A stretch of DNA of 64,000 nucleotides, from positions 1,004,297 through 1,068,296 of the forward strand of contig JAKSZT010054305.1 in the NCBI GenBank assembly GCA_026826555.1. The letters are read 5' to 3'. Position 1 is the first letter of the stretch, and each line of letters starts with the position of its first letter. Made by a program: the position numbers and the translations under genes. Positions 32,297 through 44,084 of this stretch are shown here, piece after piece. Below the pieces are notes generated by a model. It was not told the origin of the DNA. It made no database searches and was given only the letters and a program-made list of their open reading frames with translations. This DNA is from Tolypeutes matacus. Lineage: Eukaryota > Chordata > Mammalia > Cingulata > Chlamyphoridae.

Positions 32297-32503
32297 AGAG
32301 CAGATGTGGCTTAAGTGGTTGAGTGCGCACCTCCTACATGGGAGGTCCTGGGTTCAGTTCCCTGTGCTCCCTGAAAAAAAAAAAAAACAAATAACAAGCA
32401 AAACAACTCAGGGAAGCCGATACGGCTCAGTGGTTGAGCACCAGCTTCCAACATATGAGGTCCCAGGTTCAATGTCTGGCCCCCAGTAGCTAAAAAAAAA
32501 AAA
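32297..32503 (+). repeat. Dimeric tRNA-like SINE
   Basis: Two tRNA-like units are joined by an AACAAATAACAAGCAAAACAAC linker and end in poly(A). The flanks are AAAAAGTCAAAGGG (32283) and AAAAAGTCAATGGC (32504). Confidence 0.87.
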
Positions 32504-32527
32504 AAAGTCAATGGCCCAGATAGCCCT

Positions 32528-33136
32528 TCAGTGCTTGCCAAGGATGCAAAGAAATTAGCACCCTCATACATTGTTGGTGGGGATGTAAAATGGTGCGGCC
32601 ATTGTAGAAAACTGTTTGATGGTTCTCAGAAGTTTAAACATAGAATTACCATATGACCCAGCAATTCCATGCCCAGGTATGTACCCAAAAGAACTGAAAA
32701 TAAGGACTCGAGTAGACACTTGTACACCAATGTTCATAGAGGCATTATTCACAATAGCCAAAAGGTGGAAGCAGCCCAAGTGCCCATCGACAGATGAATA
32801 GATAAACAAAATGTGGTATGTACATACAATGGAATATTATTTAATCATAAAAAGTAATGAAGTTCTGATGCATACTACAACATGAATGAACCTTGGAAGC
32901 ATTATGTTGAGTGAAATAAGCCAGACATGAAAGAACAAATAATGTATGATCTCACTTACATGCAATAATTAGAATATGAAAATTCACAGAGTCAGAAATG
33001 AAAATACAGGTTAGCAGGGTGATAGCACAGCATTGTGAATATACCTAATACCACAGAAATACACAATTAAAATGAGAAATTTTGTGTTATATATGTTACC
33101 ACAATTTTTAAAATTACCAAGACAGTGAAGAAAAAA
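32528..33136 (+). repeat. 5'-truncated L1 with TSD
   Basis: The ORF2 C-terminal tail (CCATATGACCCAGCAATTCC, CACAATAGCCAAAAGGTGG, ATGAACCTTGGAAGCATTATG) and a short 3' UTR end in an A-rich tail. The target text AAAAAGTCAATGGC...TAGCCCT lies on both sides (32504 and 33137). It is the last in a row of four retroposons at one spot. Confidence 0.85.
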
Positions 33137-33161
33137 AAAAAGTCAATGGCAAGGTAGCCCT

Positions 33162-33872
33162 AGAATGATTTCTCTAGTGCTGGGTTCCCTTCAGGACAGC
33201 ACTGCTAATCTGGGTTCTCTGAGCCCCAATCTCTAACCCAGGCCCAGCTGATTCACTGTTCATGCTCTGTTTGAGGGAAGCTGCAAGGAGGAAGAAATGA
33301 GTAAAAAAGACTCCAGCCCTCTCTGAGCTTGCCTGGATCCCAGCCAGAACTGTAGCAATTAAAATTCCCTCCCTGAGAAGTCACAGTTCCAACACAATCT
33401 GGGTGACCAGCTGGCAACCCTTAGGGCTAATCCTTGAGATGCTGCCCTTGCCCTTTTTCTGTCCAGCACCCTTCACCCTGCAGCCCCTAGGGGTTCACAT
33501 ACTCCAGTGTGTTCTCTGGGGTTTTCTCGGAAAATATAGCCAAAACCCAAGCCCACTCCCACGGGCAAAGATTTTAAGGTCCCTGCTCCCCCAACACATC
33601 CCAACCCAAAAGTCATCCCAATCTACCTCTAAGTTACCTGAAAATAATTTACTTATTCACTCAAAAAACATGTTTTGAGCACATATGATGTGTTAGGCAA
33701 AGTGCTGTGCAGTAATCACAACTGTAATTAAATATTGATGTGTGTGATACTGGTTTAACATGTCTTCCTCACGAAAGCGTCGGCGCCAGGAAGGAAGGGC
33801 CATTTCTACTTATTCACCACTGAGTCCTCAATACCAGCTCCTGGGACAGAGCCGCTCAATAAACATCCAGGG
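33162..33872. other. Single-copy-looking block with L2 scraps
   Basis: No gene is recognised. 33650-33720 (TTATTCACTCAAAAAACATG, GATGTGTTAGGCAAAGTGCTG) looks like reverse-strand L2. 33780-33870 (AGGAAGGGCCATTTCTAC ... GCTCAATAAACATCC) looks like a forward L2 3' end. Confidence 0.45.
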
Positions 33873-34147
33873 GGGACGCGGATGTGGCTCAAGTGGTTGG
33901 GCTCCCGTCTACCATGTGGGAGGCCCTGGGTTCGGTTACCCGGGCCTCCTGGTGAGGGCAGGTGGCCCGCGCCCATGGAGAACTGACGCCAGCGCCCACG
34001 GAGAGCTAGCACAGCAAAATGGCTCCACAAACAGAGACAAGCAGACATAGAGGAAAACACACAGCAAATGGACATAGAAAGCAGATGGCGAGCACAAGTG
34101 GCAAGTGGGGCCAATAAATAAATAAAATAATAATAATAATTTAAAAA
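33873..34147 (+). repeat. DAS-like SINE
   Basis: The head is GGACGCGGATGTGGCTCAAG with box GGGTTCGGTTACCCGG. The GC-rich body ends in (AATA)n/(AAT)n. The TSD AAACATCCAGGGG is at 33861 and 34148. Confidence 0.9.
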
Positions 34148-34479
34148 AAACATCCAGGGGAGGAATGGGAATAGAGAAGGGGGTGTTATTGTGGAAACAA
34201 TTAGAATATTTTATAATACAATGTAGAATATGATTAAATGCCTTGAAGACTTTCCTTTAAGTTAAAAATGCTGTAGTCTTCCTAAGATTCTGGTTATAAC
34301 AATGAGAAACCTTCGAAAAGGGTCCTACATTAAAGCTTTAACATTTTATGCCAGAATTCTCTACCAACTTGCTTTCTTGTCAATTAAAGTCAACAAAGGA
34401 TTACCAAATGAATAGACTTTCTTTTTGCCTCTGCTTGCAAAACTAAGTTAAATATACACCCTGCCTCCAAAGAGCACAA
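34148..34479. other. Unclassified stretch, no gene seen
   Basis: AT-rich DNA with no recognised repeat or coding segment. Confidence 0.4.
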
Positions 34480-35230
34480 TAAACATGGGCATCCATTTGG
34501 GACACTCATTATAACAGAAGCATTTTGCTAAGCACTTTATAAACCATATCTCATTTAAGCCCCCACAACATCCCTATGAAGCAAGCTGTTAACCTAATTT
34601 TACAGATGACCGTAAAACTGAGAAACAAGAGGTTGGTTAAATTCCTCAAAACACAGAAGTAGCACATAGTTTAAAATCTAGAATGTCTTGCAATTGAAAC
34701 TCTCCAGTAAATTCTCACTTTATTTCAATTATTTCTTAAGGGTCTACTTGTGCCAGGCACTGCTTTAGATGCTGAGGATACAGCAGTGTACAAAACAGAC
34801 AGAAGCTTCCCCTTAGGACCTTATATTCTACTGAGGTAAGGAGGAAGCTAGAAGACAAAAAATAAAATAAGTAAGTAGACTATATAGTACGTAAAGTAGA
34901 GATAAATACAATGGAAGAAATTAAGCAGAGGGGTGTAAGGAGTTTGGGGGCTGATATTTTTAATGGGGAAGGTGGTATCTGAGCAAAGCACTGAGGGGGT
35001 GAGGGAGCAAGTCATGCGACCACCAAGGGCAACAGCCTTCAAGTAGAAGCAGTGGCACTGGCACTTCAGGCCAGTGTGGCTGAAACCCAGCAAGCAAGGG
35101 GCCAGGGGGAGAGAGGAGATGCTCAGGGAGGTCGTTGGAAGTCAGATCTCATAGGCTCTTGTAAAGGTATGGCTTTGGCTCGGCATAAAATAAGAAGCCT
35201 CTGGAAGGGTTTTGCAAAGCTGAAGAGTTA
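34480..35230 (-). repeat. MIR followed by L2, both reverse
   Basis: 34480-34685 is MIR-like in reverse (CTAAGCACTTTATAAACC, TTTTACAGATGACCG, CTGAGAAACAAGAGG). 34730-35230 is L2-like in reverse (TGTGCCAGGCACTGCTTTAG, GAGGATACAGCAGTG, GCCAGTGTGGCTG, GGAAGGGTTTTGCAAAGC). Both are ancient placental repeats. Confidence 0.7.
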
Positions 35231-35429
35231 TGTGAGTACCTTACACACGTTATACATATTGCATTCTTCAGTAAACGTAGTTGTTTTTTAAAGTTTCATC
35301 GTCATCACGTGTCTCCTGATAGAAGGCACTGAGAAGGGCACAGCATCAGGTTATGGTACTTCTGCCATAAACACATAAGCCAAATCATTGTGAGCAGACA
35401 TCAGACAAACCCAGGTTGAGGGACCCTCT

Positions 35430-35930
35430 ACAAAACAGCTGGCTTATACCCTTCAAAAATGTCAATGTCATGAAAGACAGAGCATGTTGAGGAACAGTTG
35501 CCGATTAGAGATGGCAAAAGAAACGTGACCACGGAATGAAATTCATGATCCTGATTACATCCTTGATTGGCAAAAAAATTGCCATTAACCACATTATTGA
35601 GGCAATTGGTAATATTTGAATATGGACCCTATACTTGTATCGATGTTAAATTTCCTAAATCTGATCATTATACTGTAATTATGTAAGAGAATGTCCTTAT
35701 TCTTCACAGAAATATGCTGAGATATTTAGGAGTAAAGTGTCAATATGTCTGCAATTTACTCTCAAATGGTTCAGCAGACATAATCATTATTATACATTTA
35801 TACATATACACAGATACATGTAGAGAGAAAGATAAAGCAAGTGCAGTAAATACAAGATTCTTTGTACTATTCTTGCAACTTCCCTGGAAGTTTGGACTTA
35901 TTTCAAACAGAAACGTTTTTAAAAATTAAA
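35430..35930 (+). repeat. Old L1-like 3' end
   Basis: TTGATTGGCAAAAAAATTGC, AATATTTGAATATGGACC, AGAGAATGTCCTTATTCTTC, TCTGCAATTTACTCTCAAATGG and CTATTCTTGCAACTTCCC end with a TTATTTCAAAC-type terminus. Related copies lie at 47375 and 62095. The 3' A-rich end suggests a LINE. Confidence 0.6.
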
Positions 35931-35934
35931 ACAA

Positions 35935-38630
35935 ATAAACAGCTTAGCCAGGCCAGTCCCACAGCCACTGGGCACACCAAGAGGAGGGAGAACTTCGAGA
36001 AAACCAAAGCCCATCTAGCCTGTACCCAAACTCGCTGGCCCAGCCTCACCCTGCAATCGACCCGCCATCATCCCGTCCAGAAACGGTGCCGAAGCCCCGA
36101 GGATGGGGTGATGGAGCATCGTCCTCCCGTCACACGGGCTCATAACCTCAGGGTCCCCCTCAACGCTTCTGTCACTCTCATCCCCAAAACCAGGTACCAA
36201 ATCCCATCAATCCTACCATGGCTTTCTGAGCTATTTTTTAGGTCATTTAGACCAGATCCCAGCCTAGCTCTCTAGGTGTGCCCATGAGCCCCAGGCTCCG
36301 GTTCTTCCTCCCCGCTCCATCTTCCTTATCAGCTCTGCCCTGTTCTGCCTGTATTCGTAATAATGTTGCCTGCAGTGTGTCTTCCTGAAAGGCACAGGAA
36401 TGCTCAGGGGCTCAGTAATTAAATTGAAATAGGCAGAGATGGCATTTTTTATCAGTATCAGGCTTCTGACAGGCCTCGAACAAACTCTAGCCTGTGTTTC
36501 AGTTCCCTCCCTTTGTACTCCTCTCACTCCATCCCCACCTACAATGCCCCCCGAAAAATCCCTGAGCTAAGCTGCAGGACCCAAGTCCCAGAACACGCTA
36601 GACTCCAGGGTGGGAGAAAGTGGGGGAGCAGCCCTCAGCTGGGATTCTCCCAAGTCAACATGAGGTGGCTCCATGCCCAGCTATAGTTCTAGGTTTGCTG
36701 TGGAGCTTCCTTGCATTGTCTCCTTCTCCCCCTCTTCCAAGCCAACATTTCCCTAACTAAACCTCAGGCTCCTGTGGCCTCTGGGTTGTGGGGGAGCTGA
36801 GGAGATAAAAGACCAGGCCATTCTGGTAAAACCTCCTTCCTGGCCGTTGTTCTCACCCGCCCCTCTTCGTGCTCAGCTTTCCTACACCAGAGATCAGGCT
36901 TAGCTATAGAATTACCCAACTTCCTCACAGAAACCCAAGACCAGGGGCCACTTCTCCTCTATGCTGATAATTATAACGCAATCAAAGTGTGAAATCTCTT
37001 TTGTCCTTCTTCCAGGCAGCAAGGAGGCCTTTCTTTTCCTTACACAGAAAAGTAATTAGAACAGGGCAGAATAGAAGCTCCTTGCCGAGGCCCTGGAGAG
37101 CTGGTGGCGGGCCAGATGTGCCTCTCAAGGATGTCCCAGTCCACTGCCAGCCTGTCTTGTCTGACTTAGACTGTCCAGAGCTGCCAGGAGCTGCTTGGGG
37201 TGACAGTGCTAGAAGACCGCGTAAGAGGTGCAGTCAGAGGCTCTGGGTTCTCATTTCCCCAAGGGGCACGGCCCCAAGCTCATACCAGGCCCCTCCCCAT
37301 GCCAGGCTGGGCCTCCTTACCTTGGCCCTGATGTCCAGTGAAGAAAAGGAAGAGCGTAAGGGCGAGAACTTGCTCCAACATCCCCACAGGACAGAGGGGT
37401 CAGGCCAGGTCCTCTCTCCCGGAGATGCCCTGTAAGCACACGGGCTTTAGCAAACGCCAGTCAGCAAGAAAGTGAGGCAATGGGCAGCAGAACCAGCTCA
37501 CTGGCTGTCCAGCCACAATTTCCTCAACTCAAAGCCATTCTCATCTGCTGTGAGCTGACAAGGCCCCTGAGAAAACCTCAGTCCCTGGACCTGCTCTGAC
37601 TGTTCCCACAAGCTGAACTTGTGAAGTTTGCCTCAAGTGGGCGGGTGCTCACAGTTCACAGTGACTCACAAAACCAGCTTCAAAATCTTGTCCCTTGCTC
37701 TGCCCCCCAGCCCTGCTTCTTCCTTCAAAGGAGGATGCCCCAGAAATTTCTGAATTTTCTCCCTCCTCCTGTCAATATGGAGACCTCCATGGGGACCAAA
37801 CGGCCATTATCGCAGACTCTCATTTCAACAGACGGTGCAGAAGTGGAGGAGAGAAAGATTCGAGTGGGGTGGGCTGTGAGCTGAGAAACAGAGCCCTGGA
37901 TAAAGGGGAGAATATGTTGAGGGGAGAAACAGTAGCTGGGTAGACTCAGGAAGAGATCTAAGGATAGGGGGGTAAGGAACCAGAAAAATCTAAGTGGTCT
38001 GGGGATTCTATGCAAGTCCATACCAAAGTGTAAATACAATACATGCAAATTAAAATGTTTTCGTAAGAATTTGGTTTTGCTCCATGTTTCCTGTGTGTGC
38101 CTCTGAATTCCCTCCTTTCCTCTTTTTCTACTTTTCCACTGTATTTCTCTCTTCCTTCTCTTGCCTTCTCTCACCCACTTCTCTCAGAACCCTTTTGCCT
38201 TGAGGCCATCCTCTAGGTTCATGCCTTTTTCTTTCTTTTACTTTGCCCTTGGCAACAATATTTCCAGTTCCCTTGAGGCTTGCCCTTCTCTTTTCCTACC
38301 CTTTGATCCATTTCCAGTCACCCTGTCTGAAGCTGGGCAGCTTTTTCCTGCTGGTCTAATGGTTATCATCTTTCTCTCCTTCCTCTCCTGAGGGGCAGCC
38401 ATCACCCACAGGAAACTCAGAGTCAATTTGGCCATGCCCTTGACCTTGAGAAGTGGTGCTCAAGACAAGATGCAACAAGGAAACATGAACTTCCTCACAT
38501 GACAGACAGAGGACAAGGCCTGGCTGTTGGACACTACTAATGAACAACATGGATTAGGAATCTGCTTCACTGATCTGCACCCTAGAACTGGCTGCATTCT
38601 CCCTGCCATCCTTCGGAAACTGAACTAGAA
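35935..38630. other. Single-copy-looking block
   Basis: This is the longest stretch without recognised repeats, with GC above the window average. I see no confirmed gene. A candidate signal-peptide exon on the minus strand is listed separately. An 87-codon minus frame (36527-36264) has no recognisable domain. Confidence 0.45.
37321..37381 (-). CDS. Candidate signal-peptide first exon (unconfirmed)
   Basis: Read on the minus strand, an ATG (37381-37379) in a G-rich context opens 20 codons with a hydrophobic core (Val-Leu-Ala-Leu-Thr-Leu-Phe-Leu-Phe-Phe) after an acidic residue. It ends in a phase-1 position exactly at CAAG|GTAAGG, a good splice donor. This is the layout of leader exons in immunoglobulin-superfamily and Ly6-like secreted or membrane proteins. 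I could not find a matching next exon or name the protein. It may be chance. Confidence 0.22.
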
Positions 38631-38639
38631 GCAGCCATA

Positions 38640-38845
38640 GCACTTTGTGGCATCTGTCTTATGGTCCTTAATGTACTCTACCACATAACAAATATTACTT
38701 GTTCTGCACACTTCCCTGTCTGACTCTGAGCTCTAACAAAAAGTCTGTGCTCTCTTCAGCTTAGTGATTCCAGAGCCTGGCCTAGTGCCAGGTACTTAAT
38801 AGATGGTTAATAAATTTTTGAGTGCTGAATGAATGAATGAATACT
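38640..38845 (+). repeat. L2 3' end
   Basis: CCACATAACAAATATTACTTG, GACTCTGAGCTCTAAC, AGCCTGGCCTAGTGCCAGG, ATGGTTAATAAATTTTTG and (GAAT)4 is the standard L2 terminus, diverged. Confidence 0.65.
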
Positions 38846-40200
38846 CTAGAGAGGGCAGTGAGGCAGCTTCATTCTCCCTGAAATATAGTGATAAGCTAAG
38901 CCACAATGGTCCCTGCCCACATGGAGTCTTTATCTTGCTCTGCAGGATCTTTGTAGAGAGATCTTCGATGCAATTCAGCCACTTTAGCATGAAAACCCTA
39001 GACCTTACAAAGTCCACATAAATTCAGAGACTCCCACGGCCCTATTTCCCGGGTCTCTATAACAGCGGACAGGGGACTCAGAGAGAAGCATCTAAAGATC
39101 TCTTGGACTCCCTTCAGCCAATAACTAGAGTCTGAAGTGTTCAGGATATCCCCTCTGAAGCCTGGGTCACTTCTAGGAGGACATGGGCAAAGGTGTTAAA
39201 ATAATCCAGAGGGGTGGCCAACGGAAAGGCCTTAACTCCAGGGGAGCTGGAAAGTCATCTAAAAAGACTCAGGGCAGATCTTGAAGACTTCTAAACACGT
39301 TGTATCAGCCCATGGGCAACACTGCACCATTAAGTAAACTAGACACCACACCCTGGAATTTGACAAAACTGACGCTAAACTGTAACTCTAAAGGATTATG
39401 TAGATGAAAGAAGGAATCTCAGAAGTTGGGAAGGGGGCCTGAGGATTGGCTATCAGAGACTCCACCCCTGTCCAACCCCTTGTCCTGTTTTCATGTGTCT
39501 CCACCCTGTCACTGGCACTGAATTTAAAGATGAAGATAGATGCAGCAATTTCTCATCTGTGGTGGGAAGCAAGTTTGAGCCCTACCTAAGTCACCACCCA
39601 GACACTTCAAAGTGCAAACTACCCTAAATGCACTTCTTGTGAGATCACATCACAGATTATAGAACAGAAACGACCATGAATGTTGCTCAGAAGAATGACA
39701 TTTTTTTGCACATCAGTGAGGAGCTGGGAACAATTCTGAACCTACTGAGGTGGAGGCTAGACCCAGGTTTTCAAGGTAATGGCCACCCCTTCCTACTCCC
39801 CAAAGTCCCTTCCCCTCTAAATCTCACCCCTCTGGCTCACAGCTCACAGGACTTAGCAGCAGGAATCAAATATCTGGGTTCTGGGTAATTGGGCACTGCA
39901 TCTAATGTCTCAGGCTGTGGTCAGAAGAGGCCCAAGAAGAACCAGGGTGATTTGTATCACAAATTTAAGTCAGTGACCAGCACTTTTCTCAGTTGTTAGA
40001 CTGAGGGCTGTATTTCAAAGAATGGAAAATACTTGATGGGAGCATGTCCACCAATTCACAGATTTGCAGATCACCTGGGCCAGACATGGGAAACTGTTCC
40101 CTGTACCTCCATCTGAAAGGAACCAAATGTCAGCTGTGTTATTGGGTCTGGATGGAAGCAGGGTGTGCTTTATTCTATTCATTCCTTGCAATTTATTCTA
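38846..40200. other. Single-copy-looking block
   Basis: No repeat is recognised over most of it. One weak candidate exon (39676-39775) is given separately. Confidence 0.4.
39676..39775 (+). CDS. Candidate coding exon (unconfirmed)
   Basis: An ATG in a CGACCATGA context opens 33 codons with an amphipathic, helix-like pattern (HISEELGTILNLLRWRL). It ends at CAAG|GTAATG, a plausible phase-1 donor. The residue mix looks more protein-like than neighbouring chance frames, but I recognise no family and no partner exon. Confidence 0.15.
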
Positions 40201-43082
40201 GTGACTCGGGGAATTAAGATGTCTGAAAGATAGGTTAACAAGAGAGAGAAAGAGAAGAGAAGGTTGTGAGCCATCACCCATACGGACATAATCTATGGCA
40301 AAGTGATAGAGTATAGTTGCGTATTGAAGGATAGGACAGGTGGGTAGTGATATTACTGGGTTTGGTGGTGCAGGGTTGACAGGTGGGTAGATTAGGAAGG
40401 GCGGGTTAGAATACCTAGGATACTGGGGGGAGAGATGGGAGAGGGACCAGGTGAACATGGGATTTGTGGGTATGAGGTTAAAAGTGCAGGGGCGGGAATG
40501 CTCTTATGGCAATATGTCAAAAGAGTGTCACTGGTTTAGGGTGTTGGTAGGGGAGGCATTCAGGACGGGGTGCATCTGGAGTAGGCTTCTGGGGAGTGTG
40601 TGAGTGTTCATCCTGGCATAATGTGTTGTGTCAGTGGGTGGAGACCCACACGGTGAGTGGGAGGGAGATGGACCCTCATCTTTGCAAGGACCGATTCACC
40701 CAGAAACAGACAGGTGGGCGTCTCTTATGAGCAAGGGTGGATCCTAATAGGGGAGGACAATAATCATGTCAAGACCTCTTGTTTCATGTAACTATGAATC
40801 TTGTCATCCAATGAGTCAAGACAGGGGTTGTCATGTGCTCCAGGGAGATGAAAAGGGAGGAACAGAAGAGATCAAACAGGGGGTATTTAGTGGTCAGGGG
40901 AAATGTTTTTCATTGCCTTACAGTAATAGAGACAGGACATGGTAAATATCATCAAAAATTATTAAATTGTACAGTCTAAAATGTAAACCATACTGTAAAC
41001 CATTGACAATGTTTAGTAGCTATGTTTCACTATCTGTATAACAGTTAAAGCAATACTACCATCCACATACAAAAAGGTTTTAATATGGGGTGAGGAAAGG
41101 GAGAGGAGGTTGGGTATATGAGAGTCTCTAGTATTCTGTGTGTGACTTTGCTGTGACCTAAAACTTCTTTGAAAATTAAGCGAAAATTTGGGAGATACTG
41201 GGGAGTGAGAGGGGGAAGGTGTCACGGTACAGACTGGACACCCGATAATACAGTGATAAAAGGAAAAATGTTTTTAAAAAAATTTTTTTTAATTTTTTTT
41301 TGTTTTTTCCCATTTTTTGAATATCCCAATCCTTTAATTTTATTTTATTTTTAGTGGGTTTTTTTTTTTAAGTTTCTATGTATTTTATCTCTTACATTTA
41401 AACTTATTATTTCATTTTCCTAATAATTGTATTTGGCTATTATATGGGCTTCATCTTTAAGGAAGGTGTGGATCACAGAAGGGTTACAATGGGGGCTGCA
41501 GAGGATCATTGGTGGGGGGTGTCTGGAATGGGGGATTCATGTGAGGAAGTTCATCTGAATATACATGAAAGATATACAAAATTGTCCAAATGATCAAGGG
41601 GTGGGGCATGGTCACAGTGGGTGGAAAATCACTCAATAAATGAGGGAATCTTAATTCCCAGCCGAGAGCTCTGCCACATTCTCCTAGGGAGCAGCAACAG
41701 TCCCCCAAGTGCAGGGGCAGTGTCTGGCAAAGGAGAATGGTCCACTAATGGGTTCTTGTTATTGATGACTAGCCTTACGAGTCTTTGCTCTTGTAATTGA
41801 AACTTAGCCTATTGTTATGGGGTGCCTAAGGGTTGCCACCTGAGAGCCTCCTTGTTGCTCAAACGTGGCCTTTCTCTAAGCCAAACTCAGCGTATGAATG
41901 CATTACCTTACCCCCAGTGTGGAACATGACTCCTGGGGATGAGCCTCCCTGGCAATGAGGGATTACTACCAAGTGCCATCTGGCAATACAACTGGAAAAA
42001 GACCTTGAATAAAAGGAGCATAAGGTAAAGACAAATGAGTTCATATGGCTAAGAGACTTCAAAGAGAGTCGAGAGGTCATCCCAGAGGTAACGCTTATGC
42101 ACACCTCAGTAGGATCTCATAGAACGCCAAAGTGGATATCACCCCAAATAGAGGGGCTCCTGAGGGCCCTGGAGACACCCAGGTCCTATATAAGGGGGGA
42201 TAGCTCCAGAGATTGATGCCTTATCACTGGGCTATACTTTGGAATCTGTGCTCCTGAGAGTGACAGAGTTGGCCTCAAATAAGTCCTCCCTGCACATGGT
42301 TCAGTCCCTTCTATTCAAACCTTTATGTGGAGCTGGAGTTTGTAGGTGTACTTCCAGAGACTAGAGCTTTGGCCTGCCCATGTGCCAACTGTGCCTGGAA
42401 TCTCAGTGGAGCTGCAACTCCTACTCTGCAGCTCAATGGACTCACCCAATACACCTGGTGAGGAGATGATGATGGACAACGGCCATCCCAGGGAATGGAG
42501 AGAGCCTGCAGGTGCAGGCAGGATAATCCCATCCATCTTATCCATAGGATATAAGCTCCCTCTCACTTGGAGGTGGAGTGGACATCATCATCCCAGACTC
42601 CTCAGGATTGGGGGAAGAGCTATGAACTAGAGTGGACTTACTGGTATTCTGTTGTAGACATATTGTGATTCAAGCAATGGAGGAAATTACAACATTGAGG
42701 AGGAGCCAGTGGCCACTGGACACTTTCAGGGCAGGGAGAGGGAAAAGCAGTTGTAATACAGGGGCTTTTTCGGGACTTGGGAATTATCCTGAGTGACATT
42801 ACAATGACAGATATAGACCATTTTACATCAGCATATACCATACAAAACTGTGTGGGACAGAGTGTGGTCTACAATGTGAACTATGGTCCATGCTTAGTGG
42901 CAAAGCCCCAGGATGTGTATATCCATTGCAGGTGATGAGCCACACTAATGAAGGATGTTTATGTGGGAGGTTGTGGAAGGTGTGGGAGATGGGGAACATG
43001 GAAATCCCTGTAATTTTTGTGTAACATTTATGTAATCTAAGCATCTTTTAAAATATTAAATAAAAAAAAAAAAAAAAAAAAG
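40200..43082 (+). repeat. Unclassified xenarthran retroelement block with L1-like 3' ends
   Basis: The block ends in poly(A) (43063-43081) after ATTTTTGTGTAACATTTATG and TAATCTAAGCATCTTTT, the same terminus seen at 10322-10555. An older relative of that terminus lies inside at about 40975-41170, so two copies may be joined. Between them is G/C-balanced, apparently non-coding DNA (GTGGAACATGACTCCTGGGG, CAACTGGAAAAAGACCTTG) and a TATATAAGG motif at 42188. It could be an L1 with an extended 3' UTR or another retroelement. No transposition protein is visible. Confidence 0.5.
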
Positions 43083-43649
43083 ACGTAGGGAAAGGGGAGG
43101 CATGACTCACTATGAACTTCCCTCTCCAGACAGGAGCCAAACCCCCATACTTCTTGTACCCCAAAATGTAGAGGATCCCCTTGTTGAGGACAGTCTCCAA
43201 AAAGGGCTCCAGGAGCTGCTCCACTAACTAAATATGGTCCTCTCCATGTCCCTGCAATCCTGGTAGAGACCTGCAACCCTCTCCTCCCCCAAAAGGTAGG
43301 AACAGAAACCCAGGAAGACTGCATCAACCAGAAAACCTCTCAGCTTTATCAATGCTGCTTCAGGGTCACCCAGTAGGTAGTCTGGACCTTGCAGCCAGGC
43401 CACAGCATCAGCGGTAGTGATGCAATCATCAGGGGCACGAGCATGGAGTGGGGATGCTGCCCAGCGCAGAGCTGCCTAGCTCCACCACCTGCTGCACCCT
43501 GCTGTTCAGCCACTTTGCCTTCTCCTTCCATTTGGACCTGGAGGAGGGAGAGATTATGCCAGCCACTTAGTTCAGTTTGATCACATGACTGTAATAAAAG
43601 AAGCCCTTTCAACTGTGAAGTGCTTTACAGAGTGGGGGAGTGAGACATG
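43083..43649. other. Unclassified stretch, no gene seen
   Basis: Moderately GC-rich DNA without a recognised repeat. The open frames overlap each other on both strands and have no domain. Confidence 0.35.
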
Positions 43650-44060
43650 CCCAAGCCTTGGAATCCACCAGACCAGCTTGGATTCCCAACCCCAGCTTTG
43701 GCACTTACTTAGCTATATGACCTTGGGTGACTGTTTTTTTTTTGTTTGTTTGTTTTTTTAAAGATTTTATTTACTTATTCATTTATCCCCCCCTTGCTGC
43801 TTGTGCTCGCTGGGTCAGCTAACCACGCCGTGCGGACGGGCTTGCCTTCACCAGGAGGCCCCGGGAACCGAACCCGGGGCCTCCCATATGGTAAACGGGA
43901 GCCCTACTGATTGAGCCATAGCCGCTTCCCTGGGTGACTGTTTTGAGTCTCAATTTCCTCGTCTATAAAGGTCTGGATGACAAAGCCTACCTTGTAGGAT
44001 TGTTTTGAGGAAAGACAATAGCGTACATAAAGTGCCTGGAAGTAGAAGGTGTTCAATAAA
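43650..44060 (+). repeat. MIR, split by a SINE
   Basis: The left part (CTTGGATTCCCAACCCC, TTGGCACTTACTTAGC, TGACCTTGGGTGA) and the right part (TTGAGTCTCAATTTCCTCG, TAGGATTGTTTTGAGG, AAAGTGCCTGGAAG, TTCAATAAAG) join into one MIR once the SINE at 43738 is removed. Confidence 0.85.
43738..43930 (-). repeat. DAS-like SINE, GC-rich short type
   Basis: Poly(T)/TTTGTTTG tail, CTTGCTGCTTGTGCTCGC and the head ending ATAGCCGCTTCCC. The TSD TGGGTGACTGTTTT is at 43724 and 43931. Confidence 0.92.
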
Positions 44061-44084
44061 GAGAGCTATTGTTATTTTATTATC

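Noticed and set aside
42188..42198. TATATAAGG as a gene promoter
   Set aside because: There is no transcription start evidence or downstream gene, and it lies in a repeat-like block.
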